Positions 27,685 through 36,144 of a DNA stretch of 64,000 nucleotides are shown one piece after another; within the stretch, counting starts at the first letter, position 1, and each line of letters opens with the position of its first letter. The DNA comes from Amycolatopsis jejuensis. GTDB taxonomy: Bacteria > Actinomycetota > Actinomycetes > Mycobacteriales > Pseudonocardiaceae. Location: assembly GCF_000717335.1 (NCBI RefSeq), contig NZ_JNYZ01000012.1:62001-126000 (forward strand), written 5' to 3'. The translations under genes were made by a program, and so were the position numbers. The notes beneath the pieces were generated by a model that searched no databases, was not told the origin of the DNA, and was given only the letters and a program-made list of their open reading frames with translations.

Positions 27685-28593
27685 CTAGAGTCGCCCGAGA
27701 AGGTGCTTCACCACTGCGGTGATTTCCTTGCCCGCGACGTCGTAGCTGACCGAACGCGGGTTGTCGGTGAGCACGGTGACGATGTACCGATCGTCGGCCA
27801 CGAGCCCCGAGGTATGCAGGGTCCGCATGGGATTGCAGCAGGACCAGCCTTGTTTGACGGCCCATGAGCCGTTCCCGAACGCGTCGGGAATGCCGAAATA
27901 CTGGCGAAAACCGTCGGCGCCCGATTCGGTGGCAGCGCGGAGCCCGTCGAGGATGACGGTGCGCTGGTCGGCCGGTGCTTTGTCCATCAGGTACCGGTAG
28001 ACGCGCGTGATGTCGGCAGCGGTGATTTCGGTGTCGCCCCACCGACCAGGATCACTCGGCGGCGTGGTTTCGGGAAGTTCCATCCGCTTGACCGCCTTGC
28101 GGACGATCTCCTTCCCGCCCCCCTCGACCCACAGCCGGTTGGCAGTCTGGTCGTCACTGCGCGAGAGCATTTCCTGCACTGTGTCCGGTGCCGTCCCCCG
28201 ATCGAGAGCCTCGAAGGCAATCAGAATCTTCACGAGCGACGCCGAGGTGTAATGCCGATGCGCATCAATGGAGACGGCAACGGTCTGCGTCGTGCGATCG
28301 AAGACTTCCGCGCTGACGTGCCCGTCGGGCACCAGAGCCGCGACCTCGCCCCGGGGACCTTCGGGCAGCTTGGCGGAAACGGTAGCGCTGGGTCTGGCGA
28401 TAATGCTGGTACTGGCACTGCTGCCGGACCCGGGCGCGGAGGACGCCCCGCGTTGGCCGGAGACGACCCCGACCCCAGCCACCGGAGCGGACACAGTGAC
28501 AACATCTCGCTGCGGCTGAGCCACAGTGACCAGAAGAGCGGACATAGCACCCAAACCCAGCCCACCCAAGAGGAACGAGTTCACCCTGCGCAT
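27685..28593 (-). CDS. class A beta-lactamase-fold serine hydrolase, exported
   Basis: 302 residues from MRRVNSFLLGGLGLGAMSAL, with GGGGAAG about 8 bases upstream. An N-terminal signal or anchor and a Ser/Pro-rich linker precede the domain. Motifs are SASLVK (S-x-x-K), SRSDDQ (SDN-like) and KQGWSCC (KTG-like). This degenerate set is common in actinobacterial proteins of the beta-lactamase2 family that are not proven antibiotic-degrading enzymes. It converges on the esterase gene; the upstream side has a 12-bp palindrome. Confidence 0.8.
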   Translation of the reverse strand: MRRVNSFLLGGLGLGAMSALLVTVAQPQRDVVTVSAPVAGVGVVSGQRGASSAPGSGSSASTSIIARPSATVSAKLPEGPRGEVAALVPDGHVSAEVFDRTTQTVAVSIDAHRHYTSASLVKILIAFEALDRGTAPDTVQEMLSRSDDQTANRLWVEGGGKEIVRKAVKRMELPETTPPSDPGRWGDTEITAADITRVYRYLMDKAPADQRTVILDGLRAATESGADGFRQYFGIPDAFGNGSWAVKQGWSCCNPMRTLHTSGLVADDRYIVTVLTDNPRSVSYDVAGKEITAVVKHLLGRL

Positions 28594-28660
28594 GATCAGA
28601 CTTCCCCGATCACCCGTCAGGGGTTCGCCAAATCGGGTGAGTTTGTGGGATGAGTCTCGA

Positions 28661-28672
28661 TACTGATCAGTA
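28661..28672. promoter_or_regulatory. perfect 12-bp palindrome upstream of serine hydrolase
   Basis: TACTGATCAGTA lies about 68 bp before the ATG at 28593, so it could be an operator. No regulator gene is adjacent. Confidence 0.35.
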
Positions 28673-29780
28673 CGCGTGACGATGAGATGCGCTGCGGGCA
28701 AGCACTTCCGCTGGGGTGGGTGGACCGGTTGGGGTGGGTGGTCTGGTGGGTTGGACTGGACTGGACCGGCTGGGTGGACCGGACCGGTGGACTGGACCGG
28801 CTGGGTGGACTGGACTGGACCGGACCGGACCGCTGGACTGGACCGGCTGGGTGGACCGACCAGTGAACTGGGTCGGCTGGGTGGACTGGACCAGGTCAGA
28901 CCTGCGGCGGGTCCGGGCTGCGCTGCCGAGCGTGGTGGATCGGATCGGCTGGCCGCGTTGGGCGGGGTGCGCGGATTGCTCGAGGGGCAACCCGTGGGTT
29001 GCTCTGGCTACGGCGGACGGATTGGATCAGAACCGGGCGGGCGTATGGAAGGTGGGCTGGACCAGCCGCCAGCCGCCAGCCGCCAGCCGCCAGCCGCCAG
29101 CCGCCAGCCGCCAGCCGCCAGCCGCCAGCCGCCAGCCGCCAGCCCCGCCAGCCACCGAGTGCCAGCCGCCACTAGCCGTCGACCGTGAGTCGCGAGCCGC
29201 CAGCTGCCGACCGCGAGCTGGCAGCCCGCCAGCTGCCAGCCGCCGTTCGCGGGCCGTGAGCGGCCAGCCGCAGTCGTCGACTGCGAGCCGCCATTAGCTG
29301 TCGGCTGCGTGCGGTGAGCCGCCGCTAGCCGGTCCCGTGAGTCGCAAGCCGCTGACTGCGGGCTGCGTGCGGTGAGCCGCCGCCAGCTGATCGCCAGCCC
29401 GTCGACCGTGAGGGGCGAGTTGCCAGCTGCTTGTCGTGAGCTGCCCTCAGCCGACCGTGAGCCATGCGGTGCCAGCCGCGTGCCTGCGAGTTGCCAGCCG
29501 CGAGTCGTCGACTGCGAGCTGCCAAGCCGTCGACTGATCGTCACGCCGACTGCCAACCAGCGGCTTCGGCTGCGGCACAGACACCCGTACCTGCGTTCCC
29601 AATCGACTCACCAGTCACAGAAATCACCACAGCCCAACGTGCACCGCCGAATTGCAGGCACTGGGTTGTCGCCGGGTGAAAAGGGACCCGGTGGTGGGTA
29701 TTCGGGTTTCGCGGCTGTTTCGGTGAGGGTATTCCATCGGGGTTGACCCACCGTTACCTCGGTACGGGAAGGACTGAGTC
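28673..29780. repeat. repeat-filled gap: 22-mer cluster, 7-bp array and degenerate tail
   Basis: From 28733 to 28900 the DNA is GGACTGGACCGG-like; an exact 22-mer starting GGACTGGACCGGCTGGG occurs at 28758, 28789 and 28835. From 29062 to 29144 a 7-bp unit CCAGCCG is repeated eleven times perfectly. From 29145 to about 29560 degenerate words (GAGCCGCCAGCTGCC, GCGAGTTGCCAGC) continue. All open frames here are translations of repeats and I accept none as a gene. The promoter of the DUF4383 gene should lie in 29600-29780. Confidence 0.75.
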
Positions 29781-30302
29781 ATGGTTCGTGCGCACGGAGC
29801 CCGCGTTCGGGTGGAGGGGCTGCAGCCCGCGCAGGTGCTCGCCGTTCTGCTCGGGGTCCTTTTTCTCGCTTACGGCATCGTGGGGCTGGTGAAGTCCGGA
29901 TTCGGCGACTTCACCGGGCACGGTGTCACGTTGTGGCGGTTTTCCGCCAACCCGCTGAATAACGTCGTCCACGTGGCGACCGGCGTGATCGGTCTGCTGC
30001 TGGCGTTCGGCTCCGGCCGGTCGCGGACGTTCGGCTGGTTGCTCTTCATCGGCTACGGCCTGTTGTTCGTGTGGGGCATGATGCTCACGGGGATGATCGC
30101 GACCAACCCGGTGTCCGGCCTTGGCAACCCGCTTGACCTCGCCACTTCCGACAACTGGCTCCACCTCGGCATCGCGGTGGTCGGCCTGCTGATGGCGGTA
30201 CTCCCGGCCCGCCGCGGGGTGCTGATGCCCGATGACGGAGCCCCGACGGACACCGCCCCACCCGCCCGCCCCGACCACGGGGGACACGGGCTGGCGCACT
30301 GA
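29781..30302 (+). CDS. DUF4383 membrane protein
   Basis: 173 residues starting MVRAHGARVRVEGLQPAQVL. Four membrane helices are visible: VLAVLLGVLFLAYGIVGL, VVHVATGVIGLLLAFG, FGWLLFIGYGLLFVWGMML and WLHLGIAVVGLLMAVLP. The conserved NPLNNVVHVATG and GNPLDLATSDNWLHLG segments mark the PF14325 family of unknown function. A hydrophilic tail ends the protein. It is flanked by repeat-rich DNA on its 5' side. Confidence 0.85.
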   Translation: MVRAHGARVRVEGLQPAQVLAVLLGVLFLAYGIVGLVKSGFGDFTGHGVTLWRFSANPLNNVVHVATGVIGLLLAFGSGRSRTFGWLLFIGYGLLFVWGMMLTGMIATNPVSGLGNPLDLATSDNWLHLGIAVVGLLMAVLPARRGVLMPDDGAPTDTAPPARPDHGGHGLAH

Positions 30303-30696
30303 CCGCCCGACCTGACCTCCCGAGCGAGGGAGCCGGTCCGCGACTGGCCCCTTCGCGCGGGGGTAATGCTTCGCGTGCGGGTCCAATCCGCACGAAGGGA
30401 CCCCTCGTGCGGATTGGCACTGTGTGCGGGGACGCTTGCGGATGGGTGGGTCCGTGTCGCGGGGTTGCGGGCGCGAAATAGTCGCCCGTGTTGGGGATTT
30501 TTCTGCGCGATGGGCCCGTTCGCGAAGCAGAGGTGTGTGGGGCTGTCGGTTTCCTTTGTGGGTAGAGGGAATTCGCGGACCGGGCCCGTGACGAGGGCGC
30601 GGGTGCATCTCGGTTGATGCAGCGTGTCGTCGGCCTGGATGCGGCGGGCGGGCGGCGAGAATGGTTATGCAGTGGGGAATTCCGTGCAGATCGGCG
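30303..30696. other. gap without a gene, carrying a 13-bp-arm hairpin
   Basis: CCAATCCGCACGA (30383-30395) is perfectly complementary to TCGTGCGGATTGG (30405-30417), with a 9-base loop AGGGACCCC. It sits between the end of the DUF4383 gene and the end of the convergent lyase gene and may be a bidirectional terminator. The rest shows no credible coding bias. Confidence 0.6.
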
Positions 30697-32052
30697 TCAC
30701 GAGTCGGGGGTTTCCAAGGCTCGGTCCACCATTCGGGCTGCGGCGCCAAGGTATTGGGTTGGGTCTAGGAGATCCTTTAAGGTTGTCGCGTCTAGGGCGG
30801 CTGTGATTTCTGTTGTGTCCGCCAGAATCTCCGACAGGGGCCGACGTTCTTCGATTGCGCGGCGGGATGCGACGCCCAGGATTTCCTTTGCGTGCACCTT
30901 TCCCAGCAGCGGAGCCAATGCGGCGGACAGACGTTCCGAGACGATCAAGCCGTTTGTCAGGGTTACGTTGTCGCGCATGCGGGTGGCGTGGACGTCCAGG
31001 TTGTTCGTCAACTCCACCGCCGTGTGGGCGGCACCTCCGGCCAGGCGGAGGCATTCGCGCAGCAGTTGCCATTCCGCTTGCCACGCGCCGGCGGAACGTT
31101 CGTCTTCTGCCAGGCCCGACTGCGTTACCCCGGCGGCCAGCACCGGTACCTGCAGCGCGGCCGAGCGGATCAGGGCGGACAGCACCGGGTTCTGCTTGTG
31201 CGGCATCGCGGACGAACCGCCGCCTGCGGACTCGGTCAGTTCGGCGATTTCGGTGCGGGCGAGGACTTGGACGTCGACCGCGATCTTGCCCAGCGTCGTC
31301 GTCACGGCGGACAGTGCGGATGCCAGCTCGGCGACCGGGGTGCGGTCCGCGTGCCACGGCAGGATTGGTGCCGTCAGACCGGTTTCCTCGGCGAATGCGG
31401 TGACGAGCCGGTCTGCGTAGTCGTCGGTGCCGTCGCCGTACTGGACGTACGCGGCTAGCGTTCCGGCTGCGCCGCCCAGCGACGCCGGTAGCCGGACCGC
31501 GGCCACGCGACGGGCTGCCTCCAGCACTCCCTGCCGCCAGATTGCCGCCTTCAGGCCGAAAGTGGTGGGGACGGCGTGTGCGGTGAGGGTCCGGCCGGGC
31601 ATGACTGTGTCGCGCTGGGCGCGCGCCAGTGCGGCGAGCGCGTGTGCGGTCGCCTTGAGGTCGGCGCTGATCAGGCGCACGACATTCCGCGCGACGAGCA
31701 TCATCGCCGTGTCCACGATGTCCTGGCTGGTGGACCCACGGTGGACGTAGTCCGCGACGTCGGGGACCTCCGCCGAAAGAGCGCGCACCAAGCCGACCAC
31801 GGGGTTGCCCGTGGCGCGGGCGTCGCGGGCCAGCCGGACGACGTCGAGGCCGCCGTCGGCCAGCCGCTGTGCCGCGCGCGTGATGCGCTCGGCCGCGTCG
31901 TGGGGCACGGTGCCGAGGCGCGCTTGAGCCCGCGCGAGTGCGACCTCCGCGTCGAGCAGCGCGGCGGCGAAGGCTCCGTCACCGGTCACCGTTTCGGCCG
32001 GGGTACCGGCGCGCACCGGCGACAACAGCCCGGAATCAGGATCGGCGGTCAT
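30697..32052 (-). CDS. pcaB: 3-carboxy-cis,cis-muconate cycloisomerase-like lyase
   Basis: 451 residues from MTADPDSGLLSPVRAGTPAE; an ATG four codons upstream is possible. The fumarase/aspartase superfamily signature GSSAMPHKQNPVLS is present, with GSTSQDIVDTAMML upstream, typical of PcaB. The enzyme would convert 3-carboxymuconate to 4-carboxymuconolactone in the protocatechuate branch of the beta-ketoadipate pathway. No other pca gene adjoins it, so an adenylosuccinate-lyase-like alternative substrate cannot be excluded. Confidence 0.82.
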   Translation of the reverse strand: MTADPDSGLLSPVRAGTPAETVTGDGAFAAALLDAEVALARAQARLGTVPHDAAERITRAAQRLADGGLDVVRLARDARATGNPVVGLVRALSAEVPDVADYVHRGSTSQDIVDTAMMLVARNVVRLISADLKATAHALAALARAQRDTVMPGRTLTAHAVPTTFGLKAAIWRQGVLEAARRVAAVRLPASLGGAAGTLAAYVQYGDGTDDYADRLVTAFAEETGLTAPILPWHADRTPVAELASALSAVTTTLGKIAVDVQVLARTEIAELTESAGGGSSAMPHKQNPVLSALIRSAALQVPVLAAGVTQSGLAEDERSAGAWQAEWQLLRECLRLAGGAAHTAVELTNNLDVHATRMRDNVTLTNGLIVSERLSAALAPLLGKVHAKEILGVASRRAIEERRPLSEILADTTEITAALDATTLKDLLDPTQYLGAAARMVDRALETPDS

Positions 32053-32069
32053 GCCGCCCAGCATCGCAC

Positions 32070-32676
32070 GCCGCCCCGGCCACGGGCGGGACGGTCGGTG
32101 GCTACGTCGTGGGGTGTTGGTTGGGGGCAGGTGGGTCACCTTTCGTTGGGGTGGGTCGGTGGCTGCCAGGGGTGGTGTGGGGTTGGTGGTGGGTGCGTGT
32201 GGCGTCTCTCGTTGGGGGTGGGTGGGTCGCCTTTCGTTGGGGTGGGTCGGTGGCTGCGTGGGGTGGTGTGGCGTCGGTAGCGAGTGCGTGCGGCACCTCT
32301 CGTGGGGCAGGGGCACCTTCGTTGCGGCGGGACTGTGGCTACGTGGGGCGGTGCGTGGGGGTCAGTGGCGGGCCTGCGGCACCTTTCGTTGCGACCAGAG
32401 CAGGTACCCAGGGGTGGCGGGCGTGTGCGGCACCTTTCGCTCGGGTAGGAGGGGCAGAAGCCGCGCTTATCGTCGGCGTGCGCAGGTGGTAGGACGGCTG
32501 GGCGGTACTGGTCGGTGCCTCGTTTCCGGGCTGGCGGCCCCTCGTCGGGGTGGGCAGGGGCGGTTGGCTGGACCGCTCTGGTGATCGTCTCGTTGCGGCG
32601 GGTGGGGCGCTTCTCGTCAGGGCGGTCTGGTCGGGCCGTCCCGGTGGTCCCCTCGTTGTGCGCCGTGGGAACACCC
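32070..32676. repeat. gap with ~91-bp degenerate tandem repeat
   Basis: GTGGGTCACCTTTCGTTGGG at 32131 recurs as GTGGGTCGCCTTTCGTTGGG at 32222, and about 36 bp around each are nearly identical. Weaker copies with TGCGGCACCTTTCGTTGC continue to about 32450. The strand is markedly G/T-rich. No convincing gene is present on either strand. Confidence 0.65.
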
Positions 32677-33210
32677 TCACCTCCCCACCGAGCCGTCGAG
32701 CGACTCGCGCAGCAGGTCAGCATGGCCGTTGTGGCGGGCGTACTCGGTGATCATCGACAGCAGCATCCACCGCAGCGTGAACTCCTCACCGGTCACCTTC
32801 GATGTTCCCCTCGTGTCCAGGGGGACCGCCGCGATCTCCCTGCTGCGTGCGCATTCGGACCGCCACAAAGCCAGCGCTTCGCCGACGTCGCCTTCCAGGT
32901 GGTCGAAGTCCTGGTCCGGGTCGTCGTCCGAGTAGTGCAGGAGGGGTACGTCCTCGCCGGCGAACTGGATGCGGAACCACCATCGTTCGACGCCCGCGAG
33001 GTGCCTGATGAGGCCGTGCAGCGACATCGTGGACGGGGGCACCGCGCGCCTCGACATCGGCTCCTGGCCGAGGCCTTCGCACTTCAGCGCCAGGGTCGAG
33101 CGGTGCCACTCGAGGTACGCGACCAGCGTCTCGCGTTCGCCCGCCAGACGCGGGATGGGTGGGCGGTCGCTTTCGGCGACCTTGGACACGTGCTTCGGGA
33201 TCTGACTCAT
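32677..33210 (-). CDS. DUF664 / DinB-superfamily protein
   Basis: 177 residues from MSQIPKHVSKVAESDRPPIP. The four-helix DinB-like fold is indicated by LVAYLEWHRSTLALKCEGL, SLHGLIRHLAGVERWWF and MITEYARHNGHADLLRESLDG, whose His residues are the probable metal ligands. Many actinobacterial members are thiol-dependent enzymes using mycothiol as cofactor. The exact reaction is unknown. It begins 330 bp from the prenyltransferase gene in the opposite direction. Confidence 0.85.
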   Translation of the reverse strand: MSQIPKHVSKVAESDRPPIPRLAGERETLVAYLEWHRSTLALKCEGLGQEPMSRRAVPPSTMSLHGLIRHLAGVERWWFRIQFAGEDVPLLHYSDDDPDQDFDHLEGDVGEALALWRSECARSREIAAVPLDTRGTSKVTGEEFTLRWMLLSMITEYARHNGHADLLRESLDGSVGR

Positions 33211-33349
33211 GCCCGGCAGCGTCTCACCTGCCACCGACAATTTCCGACGACCGGGTGCGGCAGGTGGTGCACTGCCCACCGTCCGGTTGCCGTAGTGGTC
33301 TAGGCCACACGGCAGGCCCGGCTAGCTGCCACGGCTGGTCCTGTCCATG

Positions 33350-33369
33350 CGGAATTCAGGTGAATTCCG
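33350..33369. promoter_or_regulatory. palindrome upstream of the prenyltransferase operon
   Basis: CGGAATTCA and TGAATTCCG arms (9 bp, perfect) flank a GG centre. It is the only clear structure in the 330-bp gap 33211-33540, which otherwise holds no gene and presumably contains the operon promoter. Confidence 0.5.
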
Positions 33370-33540
33370 GTTGTGATATGCACACTCAGACACGAATTCC
33401 CGACGGCGTTGTCGCTAGGTCAGGGGTATCGTTCGTCGTATTCCGGCGATTAATCTGTAGGACGGCCCGGATGGGGCCTCCGCCGGATGGGGGCCGCCGG
33501 GCTGGGCCGAACGCACGAATGAAACGGTGAATACAGCGCC

Positions 33541-34656
33541 ATGGTCGGAACGAGTGTGCCGATGGTCGATTTGTCGATGTACTCCTTGTACTCCCATGCC
33601 GGCGGGCAGCTCGACCGGCTTTGCCGGGCGGTCGGTTTCGATCCCGCGGAACGTCGCCACCTGGATCTTCTCCGGTTGCTTCTCGGGGAATCCGGGGAAT
33701 TGAGTGTTTCCGAACCCGCGCAGTTCGCGTCGAATGTGTCGGACGACACTACCCCGATCGAATTCTCGGTTGCCTTCGACACGACCGGGGAATGTGTGAT
33801 ACGGGTTCTCGGCGAGGCGATCGGCGCGCCCGATCCGCGCTGGTTCCTCGACCGCGTGGCCGCCGAATACGGCCTGGTCACCGATCGGCTCGACGCGGTC
33901 GCCGACCTCTTCCTGCCGCACGACGAACGCCGCGGCCCGTTCACCCTGTGGTACTCGCTCATTTTCCGCGACGGCGCCGCACCCAAGATCAAAGTGTACC
34001 TCAACCCGCAGATCAGCGGTCCGACGATGGCCGACTCCCTGGTCAGCGAGGGCCTCCGGCGGCTCAACCTGTCTGCCGCCTTCGACCCGGTCGTCGAGCA
34101 CGCGCTGCGCCGCGGCGACCGGGACAACTTCACCTTCTTCGCGCTCGACCTCGACGACGATCCATTGTCGAGGGTCAAGGTGTACATCTCCCACGACGCC
34201 GCGGAAAGCGAGGACGCCGAACACGCGGCGGCGCTCGTCCCCGGCGCGGATCCGATGCTGATCCGCGAGTTCCTTGCGGTGCTCGGCGGCCGGAAAGGAC
34301 CCTTCGGCGGCCGCCCGCTGATCTCCAGTTATTCCTTTGTGGAGGGAATGGCCGACCGCCCCGGCAACTACAGTCTCTACCTGCCTATTCGAAGCTACGT
34401 GCCGGACGACGAGGTCGCTCGCGCCCGCGTACACGCAGTTCTGGCGCAATTCGATTTCGATCCCGGACAACTCGACAAGGCACTCGAAGCAGTTTCGAAA
34501 AGGCCATTGCGAGAGGGCGTCGGATTGATTGCGCATGTTTCGCTGAGAATGGGTGAATTCGGTTCCGGAATCACCGTCTACCTGTCTTCGGAGGCGTATG
34601 AGGTCACGCCCCCGAGAAAGAGGTCTGCGCTTCGTGCGTTGAGCCTGTCGCGGTAG
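33541..34656 (+). CDS. DMATS-type indole prenyltransferase
   Basis: 371 residues from MVGTSVPMVDLSMYSLYSHA. The ABBA-fold pattern of alternating strands is visible, with paired basic and aromatic segments lining the barrel: EFSVAFDTTGECVIRVL, KIKVYLNPQ, RVKVYISHDA, NYSLYLPIRSYVPDDEV and GSGITVYLSSEAY. It matches bacterial IptA/CymD-type enzymes, which transfer a dimethylallyl group to tryptophan or indole without an Asp-rich motif. It is followed at 27 bp by a tryptophanase gene; together they would make prenylated indoles. I am confident of the family, not of the ring position alkylated. Confidence 0.85.
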   Translation: MVGTSVPMVDLSMYSLYSHAGGQLDRLCRAVGFDPAERRHLDLLRLLLGESGELSVSEPAQFASNVSDDTTPIEFSVAFDTTGECVIRVLGEAIGAPDPRWFLDRVAAEYGLVTDRLDAVADLFLPHDERRGPFTLWYSLIFRDGAAPKIKVYLNPQISGPTMADSLVSEGLRRLNLSAAFDPVVEHALRRGDRDNFTFFALDLDDDPLSRVKVYISHDAAESEDAEHAAALVPGADPMLIREFLAVLGGRKGPFGGRPLISSYSFVEGMADRPGNYSLYLPIRSYVPDDEVARARVHAVLAQFDFDPGQLDKALEAVSKRPLREGVGLIAHVSLRMGEFGSGITVYLSSEAYEVTPPRKRSALRALSLSR

Positions 34657-34683
34657 TCACCCGGAAGTGGAGGAAAATACCTG

Positions 34684-36048
34684 ATGCGGACCTTTCCGCC
34701 GTACCGAGCGCAAGTCGTTGCCGAAATTCCGGTCACCACCCGAGCCGAACGGGAAGAGGCCCTCGCCGAGGCGGGCTACAACGCCTTCAACCTGCCCGCG
34801 AGCAAGATCAGCATCGACCTGCTCACCGACTCCGGCACCGGCGCCGTTTCCACCACTCAGGAGGCCGCTGCGGCGGGCGCGGACCGCTCCTACGCCGGGT
34901 CCGCCTCCTTCTACCGCTTCCGCGACGCGCTCACCGACCTCACCGGCTACCCGCACATCCTGCCGGTGCACCAGGGCCGGGCGGCCGAGCGCGTGCTGTT
35001 CTCGAGCGTTCTGGAGCCCGGCCGGATCTCGGTGAGCAACACGCATTTCGACACCACCCGCGCCAACGTCGAGCTGCTCGGTGCCGAGGCACTCGACCTG
35101 CCGTGCGCTGAGTTCGGCGACCTGGACAGCCTCGAACCGTTCAAGGGCAACATCGATCTCGACGCCCTCGAACGCGTCCTGACCAGCGGACGCGTCGGCC
35201 AGGTGCTGCTCACCATCACCAACAACGGCGGCGGCGGGCAACCGGTGTCGATGGCCAACCTCGCCGCGGCCGCAAAGCTTGCGCGCGCCCACGGCGTGCC
35301 GGTCTTCCTCGACGCCGCACGGTTCGCCGAGAACGCCTGGCTCGTCATCCAGCGCGAGGAGGGCTACCGCGACAAGACGCCACGGGAGGTCGCGCAGGAG
35401 GCCTTCAGCCTGGTCGACGGCAGTGTCGCAAGCCTGAAGAAGGACGGCATCTCGCCGATGGGCGCGTTCATCGGCCTCACCGACCCGGAGATCGCCCAGC
35501 GCTGCGAGACCAACCTCATCGCCACCGAGGGCTTCCGCACGTACGGCGGCCTCGGCGCGCACGACCTCGACCGCGTCGCCAAGGGCGTCCAGGAAGTCCT
35601 CGACCCGCATTACCTCGCCGCGCGCGCCGACGAGGCAGCCCGGCTTGCGCAGCTGGCCGGCGACGGCGGGGTGGACATCGTGCAGCCGCCCGGAATCCAC
35701 GCGCTCTACCTCAACGCCGGACGGCTTCTACCGCACCTGCCCGCGGCACGCTTCCCCGGCCACGCGCTGGCCTGCGAGCTGTACCTCGAGGGCGGAATCC
35801 GTTGTGTGGAACTGGGTTCGCTGTACCTCGGCACGCTCGACGAGCACAACGAGCTGGTGACCCCGGCGCCGTTCGAACTGGTGCGGATGGCGTTGCCGCG
35901 GCGCGTGTACACCCAGGGCCACTACGACTACGTGGCCGAAATCCTGGGTGACATCGCGAAAAACCCCGAGCGGGTGCCAGGGTACCGGATCATCGACGCG
36001 CCGAAGATCCTGCGGCACTTCAATCTCCGCATGGCCCCGGCCCGCTGA
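34684..36048 (+). CDS. tnaA: tryptophanase / tyrosine phenol-lyase family PLP enzyme
   Basis: 454 residues from MRTFPPYRAQVVAEIPVTTR. Family landmarks are YAGSASFYRF near residue 60, HQGRAAERVLFS, the Asp of PVFLDAARFAENAW, and the PLP Lys in SVASLKKDGISPMG. It cleaves tryptophan to indole, pyruvate and ammonia, or tyrosine to phenol. Coupling with the indole prenyltransferase favours tryptophan, as in Streptomyces iptA-tnaA clusters that make dimethylallyl-indole compounds. Here no flavin monooxygenase adjoins. A family-A repeat element follows the stop. Confidence 0.9.
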   Translation: MRTFPPYRAQVVAEIPVTTRAEREEALAEAGYNAFNLPASKISIDLLTDSGTGAVSTTQEAAAAGADRSYAGSASFYRFRDALTDLTGYPHILPVHQGRAAERVLFSSVLEPGRISVSNTHFDTTRANVELLGAEALDLPCAEFGDLDSLEPFKGNIDLDALERVLTSGRVGQVLLTITNNGGGGQPVSMANLAAAAKLARAHGVPVFLDAARFAENAWLVIQREEGYRDKTPREVAQEAFSLVDGSVASLKKDGISPMGAFIGLTDPEIAQRCETNLIATEGFRTYGGLGAHDLDRVAKGVQEVLDPHYLAARADEAARLAQLAGDGGVDIVQPPGIHALYLNAGRLLPHLPAARFPGHALACELYLEGGIRCVELGSLYLGTLDEHNELVTPAPFELVRMALPRRVYTQGHYDYVAEILGDIAKNPERVPGYRIIDAPKILRHFNLRMAPAR

Positions 36049-36064
36049 GGACGGACATGACCCC

Positions 36065-36139
36065 AATGTGGCATTGGGTGCGTCACATGCACCGAATGCC
36101 ACATTGGGTGCGTCAGATGCACCCAATGCCACATTGGGG
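36065..36139. repeat. 30-bp palindromic repeat element, family A, copy 2
   Basis: Units begin at 36065, 36095 and 36125 with the same order of cores (AATGTGGCATT, then AATGCCACATT twice) and the same GGGTGCGT linker as at 18788. It again fills the gap between convergent genes, tnaA and the conservon GTPase. Confidence 0.8.
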
Positions 36140-36144
36140 TGGTC

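Noticed and set aside
28676..29297. Plus-strand frames encoding RQPPAAS repeats
   Set aside because: Pure translation of the 7-bp and 22-bp repeats; the same peptide appears in every frame.
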